Made by a program: the position numbers and the translations under genes | Assembly: GCA_016791475.1 (NCBI GenBank) | Contig: JAEUWI010000023.1 | Coordinates: 1-64,000 of the forward strand | Source: Candidatus Hydrogenedentota bacterium | GTDB taxonomy: Bacteria; Hydrogenedentota; Hydrogenedentia; Hydrogenedentales; JAEUWI01 | Reading direction: 5' to 3' | Length of the DNA stretch: 64,000 nt | The notes under the pieces: generated by a model | The model's database searches: none | Seen by the model: only the letters and a program-made list of their open reading frames with translations | What the model was told of the DNA's origin: nothing | Part shown: positions 35,455-44,346 of the stretch, piece after piece | Layout: each line of letters begins with the position of its first letter | Position numbering within the stretch: the stretch's first letter is position 1

Positions 35455-36717
35455 ATGTTTCGCTGTGTAGTTCAGACTTGTGCTATGACTTCGTTCCTGT
35501 TCGCGCTGACCGCCGTAGCTACCGAGCAGAATGGCTTTATCCAGTCCCACGGCCAGGACCTCTTCCCCATCGGCTTCTATTCGACACCCGAGGATGAGAC
35601 CGCCTATGCCGACATGGCGGCGGCGGGCGTCAATCTGGTCCGCTGCGGGAACGCCGCCGATCTGGATCGTGCCCACGGCTATGGCATGTACGGCTGGGTT
35701 TCCCTGCCGATGCATGCCGAGTTGACGCCCGAAGGGGAGAAACAGATTACCGATATCCTCGATCACCCGGCCCTGGCCGTGTGGGAAGGGCCCGATGAGA
35801 TGGTGTGGAACTTCACCACCTACAGCGGCCTCGTCCGCAGCGGCGTCCACGAACGCAAGGGCGAATGGTGGGATCAGACGCCGCGCGCCACGAAGCACGC
35901 CGACGAACAGGCGGCGATCATAATGCCGAACGTCCATCGCTGGGCCGCGCGCATCCGCGAGCTGGACACGAAGCAGCGGCCCATCTGGTTCAACGAGGCC
36001 TATACCAGCGACACCATTTATGTCCGCCAGTATCTGAGTTCCGTGGATATCACCGGCTGCGATCTGTATCCCGTCAAAGCGGCCTCGCGCAATATCGCCG
36101 AGGTGGGCGACTTCACCGAGCGCTTCAACAAGGTGGGCAAGGGCAAGCCGGTCTGGATGGTGCTTCAGGGCTTCTCCTGGCACGAGCTCCAGGAGAAAGC
36201 CGGTGAAAACCTGCCCGACGCCTACCCCACCTTCGCGGAGTCGCGCTTCATGGCCTGGAACGCCATTACCCACGGCGCCGAAGCCATCCTCTACTGGGGT
36301 TCGGCCTACACGAAGAACGAGGCCTTCCGCCAATCCCTCTACGCCGTCACCAGCGAACTCGCCGCCCTTCAGCCCTTCCTCACCGCCCCGGACGAGCCCG
36401 GGGTCAGCATCAATCTGATCGAAGAGCCCGTCCAGGCGCCACGACGCGGCGTGAGCAGAATCGCCCGATACGTCGATGGCGAGGCGCTGGTTGTGCTCGT
36501 CAATGAAGACGAAGTCACCCACTTCGGCACCGAAGTCCAGGGCCTCGACGCCCTCAAAGATCGAAGCCTCCACCTGCTCTACGGCAACGAAAAAGTCCAA
36601 GTGGTGGATGGCGCCTTTGTAACGCGGATGCGGCCTTATGAAGTGAAGATTTTCTCAACGACCCAGGAGGCCGCCACGACGCGGGTGACGGGGCGGGATT
36701 TTGGGGTGACGGAGTAG
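35455..36717 (+). CDS. Secreted TIM-barrel glycosidase-like protein
   Basis: 420-aa predicted exported protein. The ATG at 35455 has AAAAGGAG nine bases upstream; Cys-rich upstream codons are rejected. The signal peptide (MTSFLFALTAVATE) leads into a TIM-barrel-like body: FPIGFYSTPEDETAYADM, AAGVNLVRCGN, LAVWEGPDEMVWN with a candidate acid/base Glu, RPIWFNEAYTSD, ITGCDLYPV, VWMVLQGFSWHE and AEAILYWGSAY. The C terminus is a small beta domain (VVLVNEDEVTHFGTEV). It resembles clan GH-A hydrolases and sits among secreted esterases and a GH42-like enzyme, so polysaccharide degradation is plausible; the substrate and family number are uncertain. Confidence 0.6.
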   Translation: MFRCVVQTCAMTSFLFALTAVATEQNGFIQSHGQDLFPIGFYSTPEDETAYADMAAAGVNLVRCGNAADLDRAHGYGMYGWVSLPMHAELTPEGEKQITDILDHPALAVWEGPDEMVWNFTTYSGLVRSGVHERKGEWWDQTPRATKHADEQAAIIMPNVHRWAARIRELDTKQRPIWFNEAYTSDTIYVRQYLSSVDITGCDLYPVKAASRNIAEVGDFTERFNKVGKGKPVWMVLQGFSWHELQEKAGENLPDAYPTFAESRFMAWNAITHGAEAILYWGSAYTKNEAFRQSLYAVTSELAALQPFLTAPDEPGVSINLIEEPVQAPRRGVSRIARYVDGEALVVLVNEDEVTHFGTEVQGLDALKDRSLHLLYGNEKVQVVDGAFVTRMRPYEVKIFSTTQEAATTRVTGRDFGVTE

Positions 36718-36866
36718 ACTCCTGCGTTCATGAGATCACGACACAAAGGAGCTTGGCGGCGGTACGTCCCTCGAAGTCACCCATTGCAGTCCCGGGGCCG
36801 TTATACTATACTGAGTCACAGTGGCGCATAACCGCGCGGCAGCTTAAGTTCATGGAGGTAGGGATC

Positions 36867-38510
36867 ATGTCTCCGTTACACGTACAACTCAACCGGGTGC
36901 GCAAGCGTATCTGGGCCCAGACGGGGGTGGCCTGTCTGTCTACCGCGCTTTTATGGACCGCGTCCCTCGCCTGCGTGTGGCTTCTGGTATGCCGGCTCTT
37001 TCCTGTGCTCCCCTATACCCTTGAAGGCGCGGGGGTTATCGTGTTTATTGGCGTGGCTGCGGCGCTGGTTCTGGCCTGGCGGCAGCGCCCCGATATCCGC
37101 ACGGCGGCCCTGGCCGCAGACGAACGCCTTGGCCTCCGCGAGCGACTCACTTCGTCCCTCGAACTTGCTGATCAGCACCATCCCATGGTGGAGGCGGTGC
37201 ACAAGGACGCGCTGAAACATCTGGGCCTGCTGGAAGCGGGACGGGATTTCCCCCTCTTCCCTACCCGTCGCACGAAGCTGGCTATCGTCCCGATCCTCCT
37301 TTTCGGCGTGGGGTATGTGCTCCTGCCGGAATTTGACCTCTTCGGGTATCAGGAGCGGGCCCTGGAGGCGAAAGTTCAGGCCGCCGACCGCCAGGAAAAG
37401 GCGGAGCGCCTGGAAAAGGTGGCCAAGGCACTGAAGGCGCCGGAAAAGATGCCCGTCGGCGCGTTGGATGCCAAGGCGCTGGAACTGGAGAGCCTCTCCG
37501 AGAAACTGCAGGAAGGCAAAATTTCTGAGAAGCAGGCCCTGGCCAAGGTACAGGATCTTCGGGAATCGCTCCAGCAGGAAAAGCAGGCGCTGGAGTCCAA
37601 GTCTCAGTTGAACAAGAGTCTCGGCAAGGCCTCCGACTCCCCCCTGACCAAGGGTCTCGCGAAAGATCTCCAGCAGGGCAACGTAGGCGAAGCCAAGAAG
37701 AAATTGGAAGGCCTCCAGAAGAAGCTGGCTGCGGATAAACTGTCCCTGGAAGATAAGAAAAAGCTTTCCACCGAGTTGAAGGAGATGGCGAAGGAGTTGA
37801 GCAAGCCGGGCAGCACCCAGACCGACGCCGCGCTGGCGGAGGCCCTCTCCAAGGCTGCGGCCGCGCTGGATAGCAGCAGTCCCGATGGCATGAAAGAGGC
37901 TGCGGAGGCCTTGGCGCTTTCGGCGAAGGATCTGGAGTCCGTCATGCAGCAGCTTGCCCAGCTCGACGCGGCCATGGCCTCCATGAGCGCTTTTGAGAAG
38001 AGCATGATGGGCAAGAGTTCCTTCTGCCGCAGTTGCGGCGCCAAGCTTGGCAAGTGCACCCTGGGCTCGAAGTGCCAGGGCAACTGCGCCGGCAAGGACT
38101 GCTCCGGACAATGCGGATCCGGACAATGCAGTGGTTCCGGCTCGGGCGGCGGCAAGGCGGCGACCTTTCAAAAGGGCCTGGCCCTCGGCGGCGGCGGTAA
38201 AGGCGGCGGCATGAAAGGCCCCGGTCAGGGCCAGGGCGGCCAAGTGGGCGAACTACCCGACGTGAATGTCAGCCTGACCCCCACCATGCTTCCGGGGCAG
38301 GTGCAGGAAGGAAAAATGCTGGCCAGCATCATGCAGAAGACGGCGCCGGAGACCGATGCGGATAACAGCGTTGAGGTCATTTCAGGCGCGGTGGTACAGG
38401 CCCAGCAGGCGGCGGAAGAAGCCCTGACCCGCGAGGAGATCCCCCGCGGCTCCGAGGAGTTCGTCCGCCAGTACTTCGGCACCCTCGAGGGGGAAAAGCC
38501 GGCGGATTAG
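36867..38510 (+). CDS. DUF4175-like membrane coiled-coil protein with Cys-rich segment
   Basis: 547-aa protein heading the MoxR/VWA cluster. Two N-terminal membrane helices (LLWTASLACVWLLVCRLF, VIVFIGVAAALVLAW) and a third near 150 (AIVPILLFGVGYVLLPEF) are followed by about 250 residues of coiled coil rich in Lys, Glu, Leu and Ala. Then comes an unusual 40-residue stretch with eight cysteines (FCRSCGAKLGKC, SKCQGNC, KDCSGQC, GQCSGS) and glycine runs, possibly a metal site. The C terminus has LPDVNVSLTPTML. Similar DUF4175 proteins head such clusters in Planctomycetes-like bacteria. The ATG at 36867 follows GGAGG by 8 bases. Role unknown, probably structural. Confidence 0.6.
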   Translation: MSPLHVQLNRVRKRIWAQTGVACLSTALLWTASLACVWLLVCRLFPVLPYTLEGAGVIVFIGVAAALVLAWRQRPDIRTAALAADERLGLRERLTSSLELADQHHPMVEAVHKDALKHLGLLEAGRDFPLFPTRRTKLAIVPILLFGVGYVLLPEFDLFGYQERALEAKVQAADRQEKAERLEKVAKALKAPEKMPVGALDAKALELESLSEKLQEGKISEKQALAKVQDLRESLQQEKQALESKSQLNKSLGKASDSPLTKGLAKDLQQGNVGEAKKKLEGLQKKLAADKLSLEDKKKLSTELKEMAKELSKPGSTQTDAALAEALSKAAAALDSSSPDGMKEAAEALALSAKDLESVMQQLAQLDAAMASMSAFEKSMMGKSSFCRSCGAKLGKCTLGSKCQGNCAGKDCSGQCGSGQCSGSGSGGGKAATFQKGLALGGGGKGGGMKGPGQGQGGQVGELPDVNVSLTPTMLPGQVQEGKMLASIMQKTAPETDADNSVEVISGAVVQAQQAAEEALTREEIPRGSEEFVRQYFGTLEGEKPAD

Positions 38511-38645
38511 GTAGCATGCGTGCGATATCTTCAGGGGGCTGAATCATCGTGCTTCAGCGGTACAGAAGGGGAGTTGTTTGCGGAAACCAGGTGCGAAGTC
38601 AGGTTGGGGTTTGCGTCGGACGAAGCGGTCCAGGGCGGCGGCTTC

Positions 38646-39572
38646 ATGGTGAACCGTCGTCGTTTCATGATCCTCTCGGGCCTCGGTCTGCTTTCCGCCT
38701 GCGGTGCGCAGCCGGGCGGTATCGCCGGGCCCGTCCAGACCTGGGGCAAGCAGGGCCGTCGCTTCGGCGAATTTCTGCGCCCCCGCGCCGTCGCCGTCAA
38801 GGCGGGCGAGGTCTATGTCATCGACACCACGGGACGCCTTCAGGTCTTTGGCGAGGACGGCATTTTCCGCCGCAGTTGGGACATACCCAAGCCGGACAAC
38901 GGCACCCCCACCGCAATCACCTTTCATGAAAACGGGCGGGTGCTCGTGCCCGACACGCACAACAGCCGCGTGCTCGAATATACCCCCGAAGGCGAACTGC
39001 TCGATCAGTGGGGCAGCTATGGCAACGGCCCCGATCAGTTCATCTACCCCACCGGACTCGCCATGGGGTCCGGCGGCGAATATTTCCTCTCGGAATATGG
39101 CGATGGCGCGGAGCGGGTGCATGTCTTCGATGCCAACCGAAAGTTTCTCCGGCAATGGGGCAACCACGGCGAAGACCAGGGTCAGTTCAATCGCGCCATG
39201 GCCATCGGTATCAACAGCGCCTTTGAAATTGTCGTGGCGGACACGGCCAATCATCGGGTTCAGTGCTTTTCCCCCGAGGGCGCGTGGATTCGCTCCATCA
39301 GTGGGCCCGGCACGGAGCCGGGTCAGTTGAAGTTTCCCCACGACCTCTGCATCGGCCCGGATGACTGCGTCTACGTCGCGGAATACGGCACCCACCGCAT
39401 TTCGCGCTTTGCGGCGGACGGCAAGTTCATTCAGGCCTATGGCGGCGCGGGCCGGCAGCCGGGCCAATTCAACGCACCCCGCGGCGTGGCGGTTTCCGAA
39501 AACAACCGCGTGTACGTGGCCGATACCGACAACCACCGCATTCAGGCCTTCGACGCGGGATCGGTCGCATGA
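38646..39572 (+). CDS. NHL-repeat lipoprotein
   Basis: 308-aa beta-propeller protein. The leader MVNRRRFMILSGLGLLSAC contains a Tat-like RRRF and a lipobox ending at Cys19, so it is probably an anchored lipoprotein. About six NHL repeats follow, for example VAVKAGEVYVIDTTGRLQVF, LVPDTHNSRVLEYTPEG, IVVADTANHRVQCFSPEGA, YVAEYGTHRISRFAADGK and VYVADTDNHRIQAFDAG. NHL propellers bind ligands or partners; no catalytic residue is evident. The gene ends overlapping the VWA gene by 4 bases (ATGA), so it belongs to the cluster. The ribosome site before 38646 is weak (GGCGGCGG), leaving the start somewhat uncertain. Confidence 0.75.
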   Translation: MVNRRRFMILSGLGLLSACGAQPGGIAGPVQTWGKQGRRFGEFLRPRAVAVKAGEVYVIDTTGRLQVFGEDGIFRRSWDIPKPDNGTPTAITFHENGRVLVPDTHNSRVLEYTPEGELLDQWGSYGNGPDQFIYPTGLAMGSGGEYFLSEYGDGAERVHVFDANRKFLRQWGNHGEDQGQFNRAMAIGINSAFEIVVADTANHRVQCFSPEGAWIRSISGPGTEPGQLKFPHDLCIGPDDCVYVAEYGTHRISRFAADGKFIQAYGGAGRQPGQFNAPRGVAVSENNRVYVADTDNHRIQAFDAGSVA

Positions 39573-42451
39573 GCACGCTGCGCTTCGCCGAACCCTGGAT
39601 GTTGCTGCTGCTCTTGCTTATCCCCTGGGCCATCTATCGCGGCCTGTGCATCAAATCGCTCAACACCGCACGGCGCAACCTTACGATCATCCTCCGCACG
39701 GTATTGCTGTTGCTCGTTATCTTTGCGCTCGCGGGGGCCGAGTGGGTCCACCGCCGCGACCGCCTTGCCGTCTTTTTCCTTCTCGATCAGTCCAACAGCA
39801 TTCCCGATGCCGTGCGCCTGGCATCCACCCAATGGATCCGCAACTACTGCGACACCTTCATGACCGAGAAGGACGAAACAGGCGTCATCGTCTTCGGGAA
39901 AGACGCCAGCATCGAGCTGGACGTGGACCCGACCCTGAATCTCGGCAGCATCCAGTCCTATGTTGAAGGCGATCAGACCGATGTGGCCGGGGCCGTTCGC
40001 CTGGCCATGGCGGCATTCCCCCAGGGCTACATGCGGCGCATCGTGATCTTCAGCGATGGCAACGAAACCCAGGGCGCAGCCCTTGAGGAGATCAAGCTGG
40101 CCCAGGCCGACGGCATCGCGGTGGATGTGGTGCCGGTTCATATGGAACGGCCAAGTGAAGTACGCATCGAGGAAGTGAGCACGCCCCAGCAGGCGAGCAC
40201 GGAGGAACCCTTCCAGCTTCGGATTGTCGCCGAAGCGGATCAGGCCGGCAAAGCCACGCTGAACATCCTTCGCCGCTCGGGCAGTCAGCGCCAGATGCTC
40301 GCGCCGCAGGAAGTCCAGCTCCAGCCGGGCGACAATGTCTTCCTGCTTACGCAGGAGGCGGATCAGGCGGGCTTCTTCGAATACGAAGTCAGCCTCGAGA
40401 GTGAATCTGACACGATCCGGGAAAATAATGTCGGTCGCGCCTTCACCACGGTCCACGGCGAGCCCCGGGTGCTGTACGTGGACTCCGACGAAGTCGAGGG
40501 CGCCAACCTCCGCGAGGCCCTGGCCCGGGAGGGCATCCATGTTGAATACACCCATCCCGGCAATGTTCCACCGGACCTCGCCCAGATGCAGAGCTATGAC
40601 GGGGTCATTCTCGCCAACGTCAGCAGCACCGAACTGAGCCCGGAGCAGCTCAACACGCTGGAGACCATGGTGCGCGATCACGGCATCGGGCTCACCATGA
40701 TCGGCGGGCCGAACAGCTTCGGCGCGGGCGGCTACCTCAACACGCCCGTGGAGAAAGCCCTGCCCGTCTCCATGGATATTAAAGAGAAGAAGGTTCTGCC
40801 CCGTGGCGCGCTTGCGGCCATTCTCCATACCTGCGAATTCGCCGACGGTAACGCCTGGGCCGCCGAGATCGCCAAAGCCTCCCTGGAGGTGCTGTCCTCC
40901 CGCGATCTCATGGGGACCCTGGGCTACCTTCAGGGGGGCGATTCCTGGATCTTCGATCTCCAGCCCGTGGGCGACAAGTCCATGATGCGCAATACCATCG
41001 ACGCCCAGAGCCGGAAACTGGGCGACATGCCCGATACCGGACCCACCCTTCAAATGGCCTTCAACGCCCTGAAGAATGCCGATGCCGGCGTGAAGCGCGC
41101 CATCCTCATATCCGACGGCGACCCGGCCGCCCCCGCCGCGAGCCTACTCGCTGCCTACGCCAGCGCGGGCATCTCCATCAGCACGATCTGCATTAACCCC
41201 CACAGCAACAGCGACCAGAACATGCTGCGCGACATCGCCAGGGCGACCGGCGGCGAGTATTACTTCGTCAACGATCCCCGCAAGCTGCCCCAGATTTTTA
41301 CCAAAGAGGCGTCCGTGGTGAAGATGGGCGTCTTCCGCGAGGTTGAGTTCGTGCCTCAGACGCTCCACAGTTCGGAAGTGCTCGCCGGTGTGGCGACAGC
41401 GGCGCTCCCGTCGCTCAAGGGCTATGTAGTCACCTTCCCCAAAGATACGGCCACGGTGCCCCTCGTTTCGGATGAGGGTGATCCGGTGCTGGCCCACTGG
41501 CGCTATGGGCTGGGCAAGGCGGTGGCCTTTACCTCCGATTCCACAAGCCGCTGGGGCGCAAACTGGATGAACTGGGAGGGCTACGACCGCTTCTGGTCCC
41601 AGGCGGTCCGCTGGAGCCTCCGCGAGATCACGCCTTCCGAGTTCCGCGTGGAAACCCGCCGCGAGGACGGCTACGGCGTGGTCCGAATCGACGCGGTGGA
41701 TAGCGAGGGCAAGTTTGTCAATTTCCTCCGGCCCACCGGTGTGGTGACGTCGCCCGACTTCAAGTCCCAGAACATCACGTTGACCCAGGAGGGACCCGGC
41801 ATCTACGAAGGCCGCTTTCCCATCGCGGACACGGGGGTCTACATGGTGAACCTCGCTTACGCCGACGCCGATGGCACACAGCGCATGATCCCAACCGGGC
41901 TGGCCGTGGACTACTCGGCGGAGTATGAGTACAACACCACGAACATGCCCCTGCTGGAGAATCTTGCACTGGCCGGGAACGGGCGCATTCTCGACGAAAC
42001 GATGAATCCCTTCGAGCACAACCTGGCGGCGTCGGCCAACATCTTCCCCATCTGGCACTGGCTCGCGGCGATCGCGGCGTGCCTGTTGCTTGTCGAAGTG
42101 TTCCTCCGGCGCGTGATGATTTCGCCCTTGATGGTGATCGCCCCCGCCTGGCGCCTTGTCCATGCCCTGCCCGGGCTCAAACGATTCATCCCAAAGCCGC
42201 CGAAGCGGGCTCAACCCGTCACGGGAACCTATCGCGCGGCGGCGCAGGAACACGACTTCGGAGCTCCGACAGAAATTCAATCCTTCGGCACCATCAGCGC
42301 GCCGACGGAGACTGTTGCCCCTACCGCGATCCGCACGGTGCCCGACGCCGTGCTGCAGGAAGAATCGCGGGGTAAGACCGACTACACCAGCCGCCTTCTC
42401 GCCGCCAAGGACCGGGCGCAGAAGAAGACCGACAAGAACAAAGGAGAGTAA
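39569..42451 (+). CDS. Large VWA/glutamine-amidotransferase-like membrane protein
   Basis: 960-aa membrane protein. Two N-terminal helices (WMLLLLLLIPWAIYRGL, ILRTVLLLLVIFALAG) precede a VWA domain with a complete metal-adhesion site: FFLLDQSNSIPDA, QTDVAGAVRLA, VIFSDGNETQG. A middle glutamine-amidotransferase-like domain follows (YDGVILANVSSTELSP, GLTMIGGPNSFGAGGYL), with a second VWA-like half (AILISDGDPAAPAA) lacking a full site. A beta-sandwich and a membrane helix (WLAAIAACLLLVEVFLRR) close the protein. Homologues sit next to MoxR and DUF58 in chaperone-like clusters thought to assemble or insert metals or membrane proteins. It overlaps the NHL gene and ends 3 bases before moxR. Confidence 0.75.
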   Translation: MSTLRFAEPWMLLLLLLIPWAIYRGLCIKSLNTARRNLTIILRTVLLLLVIFALAGAEWVHRRDRLAVFFLLDQSNSIPDAVRLASTQWIRNYCDTFMTEKDETGVIVFGKDASIELDVDPTLNLGSIQSYVEGDQTDVAGAVRLAMAAFPQGYMRRIVIFSDGNETQGAALEEIKLAQADGIAVDVVPVHMERPSEVRIEEVSTPQQASTEEPFQLRIVAEADQAGKATLNILRRSGSQRQMLAPQEVQLQPGDNVFLLTQEADQAGFFEYEVSLESESDTIRENNVGRAFTTVHGEPRVLYVDSDEVEGANLREALAREGIHVEYTHPGNVPPDLAQMQSYDGVILANVSSTELSPEQLNTLETMVRDHGIGLTMIGGPNSFGAGGYLNTPVEKALPVSMDIKEKKVLPRGALAAILHTCEFADGNAWAAEIAKASLEVLSSRDLMGTLGYLQGGDSWIFDLQPVGDKSMMRNTIDAQSRKLGDMPDTGPTLQMAFNALKNADAGVKRAILISDGDPAAPAASLLAAYASAGISISTICINPHSNSDQNMLRDIARATGGEYYFVNDPRKLPQIFTKEASVVKMGVFREVEFVPQTLHSSEVLAGVATAALPSLKGYVVTFPKDTATVPLVSDEGDPVLAHWRYGLGKAVAFTSDSTSRWGANWMNWEGYDRFWSQAVRWSLREITPSEFRVETRREDGYGVVRIDAVDSEGKFVNFLRPTGVVTSPDFKSQNITLTQEGPGIYEGRFPIADTGVYMVNLAYADADGTQRMIPTGLAVDYSAEYEYNTTNMPLLENLALAGNGRILDETMNPFEHNLAASANIFPIWHWLAAIAACLLLVEVFLRRVMISPLMVIAPAWRLVHALPGLKRFIPKPPKRAQPVTGTYRAAAQEHDFGAPTEIQSFGTISAPTETVAPTAIRTVPDAVLQEESRGKTDYTSRLLAAKDRAQKKTDKNKGE

Positions 42452-42454
42452 ACC

Positions 42455-43450
42455 ATGGACGTCGAAAAACAGGCCGCCGAATTCCGCGAGGTCTTCGACA
42501 AGCTGAAGGACGAGATCGGAAGGGTCATCGTTGGCAGCACCGGCACGGTCGAGGCTGTGCTCACGTGCATCTTCGCAGGCGGCCACTGCCTCCTCGAAGG
42601 CGTGCCGGGCCTGGGCAAGACGATGCTCGTGCGCACTATCAGCGAAGCGCTCCACCTCCACTTCAGCCGCATCCAGTTCACGCCCGATCTGATGCCGGCC
42701 GATATCATCGGCACCAACATGCTCGTGGAGGATGCCCACGGGCACCGGCAAATGGAATTCCGCGCCGGCCCCATCTTTGCCAATATCATTCTGGCGGACG
42801 AGATTAACCGCGCCACGCCGAAGACCCAGTCGGCCCTGCTGGAAGCGATGCAGGAGCATACGGTTTCGGTGGCGCGTACCGTCCACAAGCTGCAGGAGCC
42901 CTTCTTCGTGCTGGCCACGCAGAACCCCATCGAAATGGACGGTACCTATCCCCTGCCGGAGGCCCAGCTCGACCGTTTCCTGCTCAAGGTCACGGTGGAC
43001 TACCCCAGTCGCGAGGAACTCACGAAGATCCTCGACCGCACGACCAACCGCGATATCGCCACAGGCAATATCGTCATGGATGGCACGGAGATTCTGAAGT
43101 GGCAGGGCTTTGTTCGCGATGTGGTCGCCGCGCCGCAAGTGACGGACTATGCCGTGCGCCTCGTGCTGGCCACGCAGCCGGGCAGCGCCTATGCCACCGA
43201 AATGGTGAACAAGTACGCGCGCTACGGATCCAGCCCCCGCGGCGCCCAGGCCCTCCTCCTCGCCGCAAAGGTGCAGGCCCTCCGCGCGGGGCGCTTCAAC
43301 GTGAGTTTCAAAGACATCCAGCAGGTGGCGCTTCATGCCCTGCGCCATCGTGTGCTGGTCAATTTCGAGGCCGACGCGGAAGGCATCACCTCGGATCAGA
43401 TCGTCAAAGGCATCCTGGACGGCGTAAAGACCGCGGAGCTCGTTGCGTGA
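42455..43450 (+). CDS. MoxR-family AAA+ ATPase
   Basis: 331-aa AAA+ ATPase. Walker A is LEGVPGLGKTMLVRT near residue 45, Walker B IILADEINRATPKTQSALLE near 108, sensor I FVLATQNPIEMDG and the pre-sensor loop PLPEAQLDRFLLKV. The lid domain follows (SPRGAQALLLAAKVQALRAG). MoxR ATPases act as chaperones with VWA proteins, usually on metal-enzyme or membrane complex assembly. Here it lies between two VWA genes and the DUF58 gene, the canonical order. Its stop overlaps the DUF58 start (GTGA). Confidence 0.95.
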   Translation: MDVEKQAAEFREVFDKLKDEIGRVIVGSTGTVEAVLTCIFAGGHCLLEGVPGLGKTMLVRTISEALHLHFSRIQFTPDLMPADIIGTNMLVEDAHGHRQMEFRAGPIFANIILADEINRATPKTQSALLEAMQEHTVSVARTVHKLQEPFFVLATQNPIEMDGTYPLPEAQLDRFLLKVTVDYPSREELTKILDRTTNRDIATGNIVMDGTEILKWQGFVRDVVAAPQVTDYAVRLVLATQPGSAYATEMVNKYARYGSSPRGAQALLLAAKVQALRAGRFNVSFKDIQQVALHALRHRVLVNFEADAEGITSDQIVKGILDGVKTAELVA

Positions 43451-44346
43451 GTCTCGTCGCCCCCGATACGGGCCCCATCCTCGATGCGGCTTTTCTGCGT
43501 CGCCTCGAGCGCATGGCCATTTCCGTGAAAAAAGTGCACCTGGGCGCGGCCAAGGGCGAGCGCCGGAGCAAGCGCAAGGGCACGAGCATGGAGTTTGCCG
43601 ACTATCGGGGCTATGTTCAGGGCGACGACCTGCGCCATGTGGACTGGAATATCTATAGCCGCCTCGACGAACTCTGTCTGAAGCTGTTTCAGGAATTCGA
43701 AGATATCACGCTGCACCTGCTGCTCGACGCAAGCCTTTCCATGAATTTTGGCACGCCGCGAAAATTCGAGTTCGGCCGCAAGCTCCTCGCGGCCCTGGGA
43801 TATATCGGACTCGCGGGCTACGACCGGGTGTCCATCGGCCTGTTGATGGGCGGGCGCGTGGAAGCGCTGACGCCCGTGCGCGGCAAGGCCTCGGCCAATA
43901 AAATGCTCGCCTTCCTTCAGGATATCGCCCCGGAAGGAAGCACCAGCCTCGACGAAGCGGTGCGCACTTATGCCCTGCGCCAGCGCAGTCGCGGCGTCTA
44001 CGTCATCATCTCCGATTTCATGGACGAACAGGGTTTCGAGGGCCCCTTAAGGCGGCTCTGCGCAACACGCTCGGACATCTATGTGATCCAGGTCCTCGCA
44101 CCGGAGGAGATTACGCCCCAGCTCAGCGGCGATCTCAAACTCATCGACAGCGAGTCCGAAAGCGCCACGGAGATTTCCGTCAGCCGCGCGCTCATGAAGC
44201 GTTACTTCCAGAACCGCGATGCCTTCATCGAGCAAGTGCGCACCTATTGCCTGGGCCACGGCATGAGTCACTTTCTCGTGTCCAGTCAGACGCCGGTGGA
44301 GAATGTTCTCCTCGACGTGCTGCGCCGTGGAGGCCTCATCCGATGA
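43447..44346 (+). CDS. DUF58 domain protein
   Basis: 299-aa DUF58 protein, a VWA-like fold that partners MoxR. The signature RSKRKGTSMEFADYRGYVQG, DDLRHVDWNIYSRLDEL is clear, followed by HLLLDASLSMNFG (degenerate metal site), IGLAGYDRVSIGLL and VIISDFMDEQGFEG. The GTG at 43447 overlaps the moxR stop by 4 bases and has GGAG eight bases upstream. The frame is open much further upstream, but this is the antisense-like GC-rich shadow within moxR. It probably forms a complex with MoxR and the VWA proteins on either side. Confidence 0.9.
   Translation: MSLVAPDTGPILDAAFLRRLERMAISVKKVHLGAAKGERRSKRKGTSMEFADYRGYVQGDDLRHVDWNIYSRLDELCLKLFQEFEDITLHLLLDASLSMNFGTPRKFEFGRKLLAALGYIGLAGYDRVSIGLLMGGRVEALTPVRGKASANKMLAFLQDIAPEGSTSLDEAVRTYALRQRSRGVYVIISDFMDEQGFEGPLRRLCATRSDIYVIQVLAPEEITPQLSGDLKLIDSESESATEISVSRALMKRYFQNRDAFIEQVRTYCLGHGMSHFLVSSQTPVENVLLDVLRRGGLIR

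Noticed and set aside
36746-36775. Third REPIN-like element (AAAGGAGCTTGGCGG)
   Set aside because: Only a half arm matches; the hairpin is missing and no inverted partner lies nearby.
36710-36866. Promoter TTGCAG/TATACT upstream of the DUF4175-like gene
   Set aside because: A TATACT box is present, but the only -35-like word is 12 bases away, too close to count.
41144-43348. 734-codon antisense open frame opposite the VWA and moxR genes
   Set aside because: High GC makes long antisense frames common; the opposite strand encodes clear MoxR and VWA motifs. The same holds for 46992-49328, 36951-38243 and 24279-26240 on the minus strand.
43099-43446. Upstream extension of the DUF58 gene inside moxR
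   Set aside because: It is a shadow frame of moxR; the GTG at 43447 overlaps the moxR stop and starts a normal DUF58 protein.
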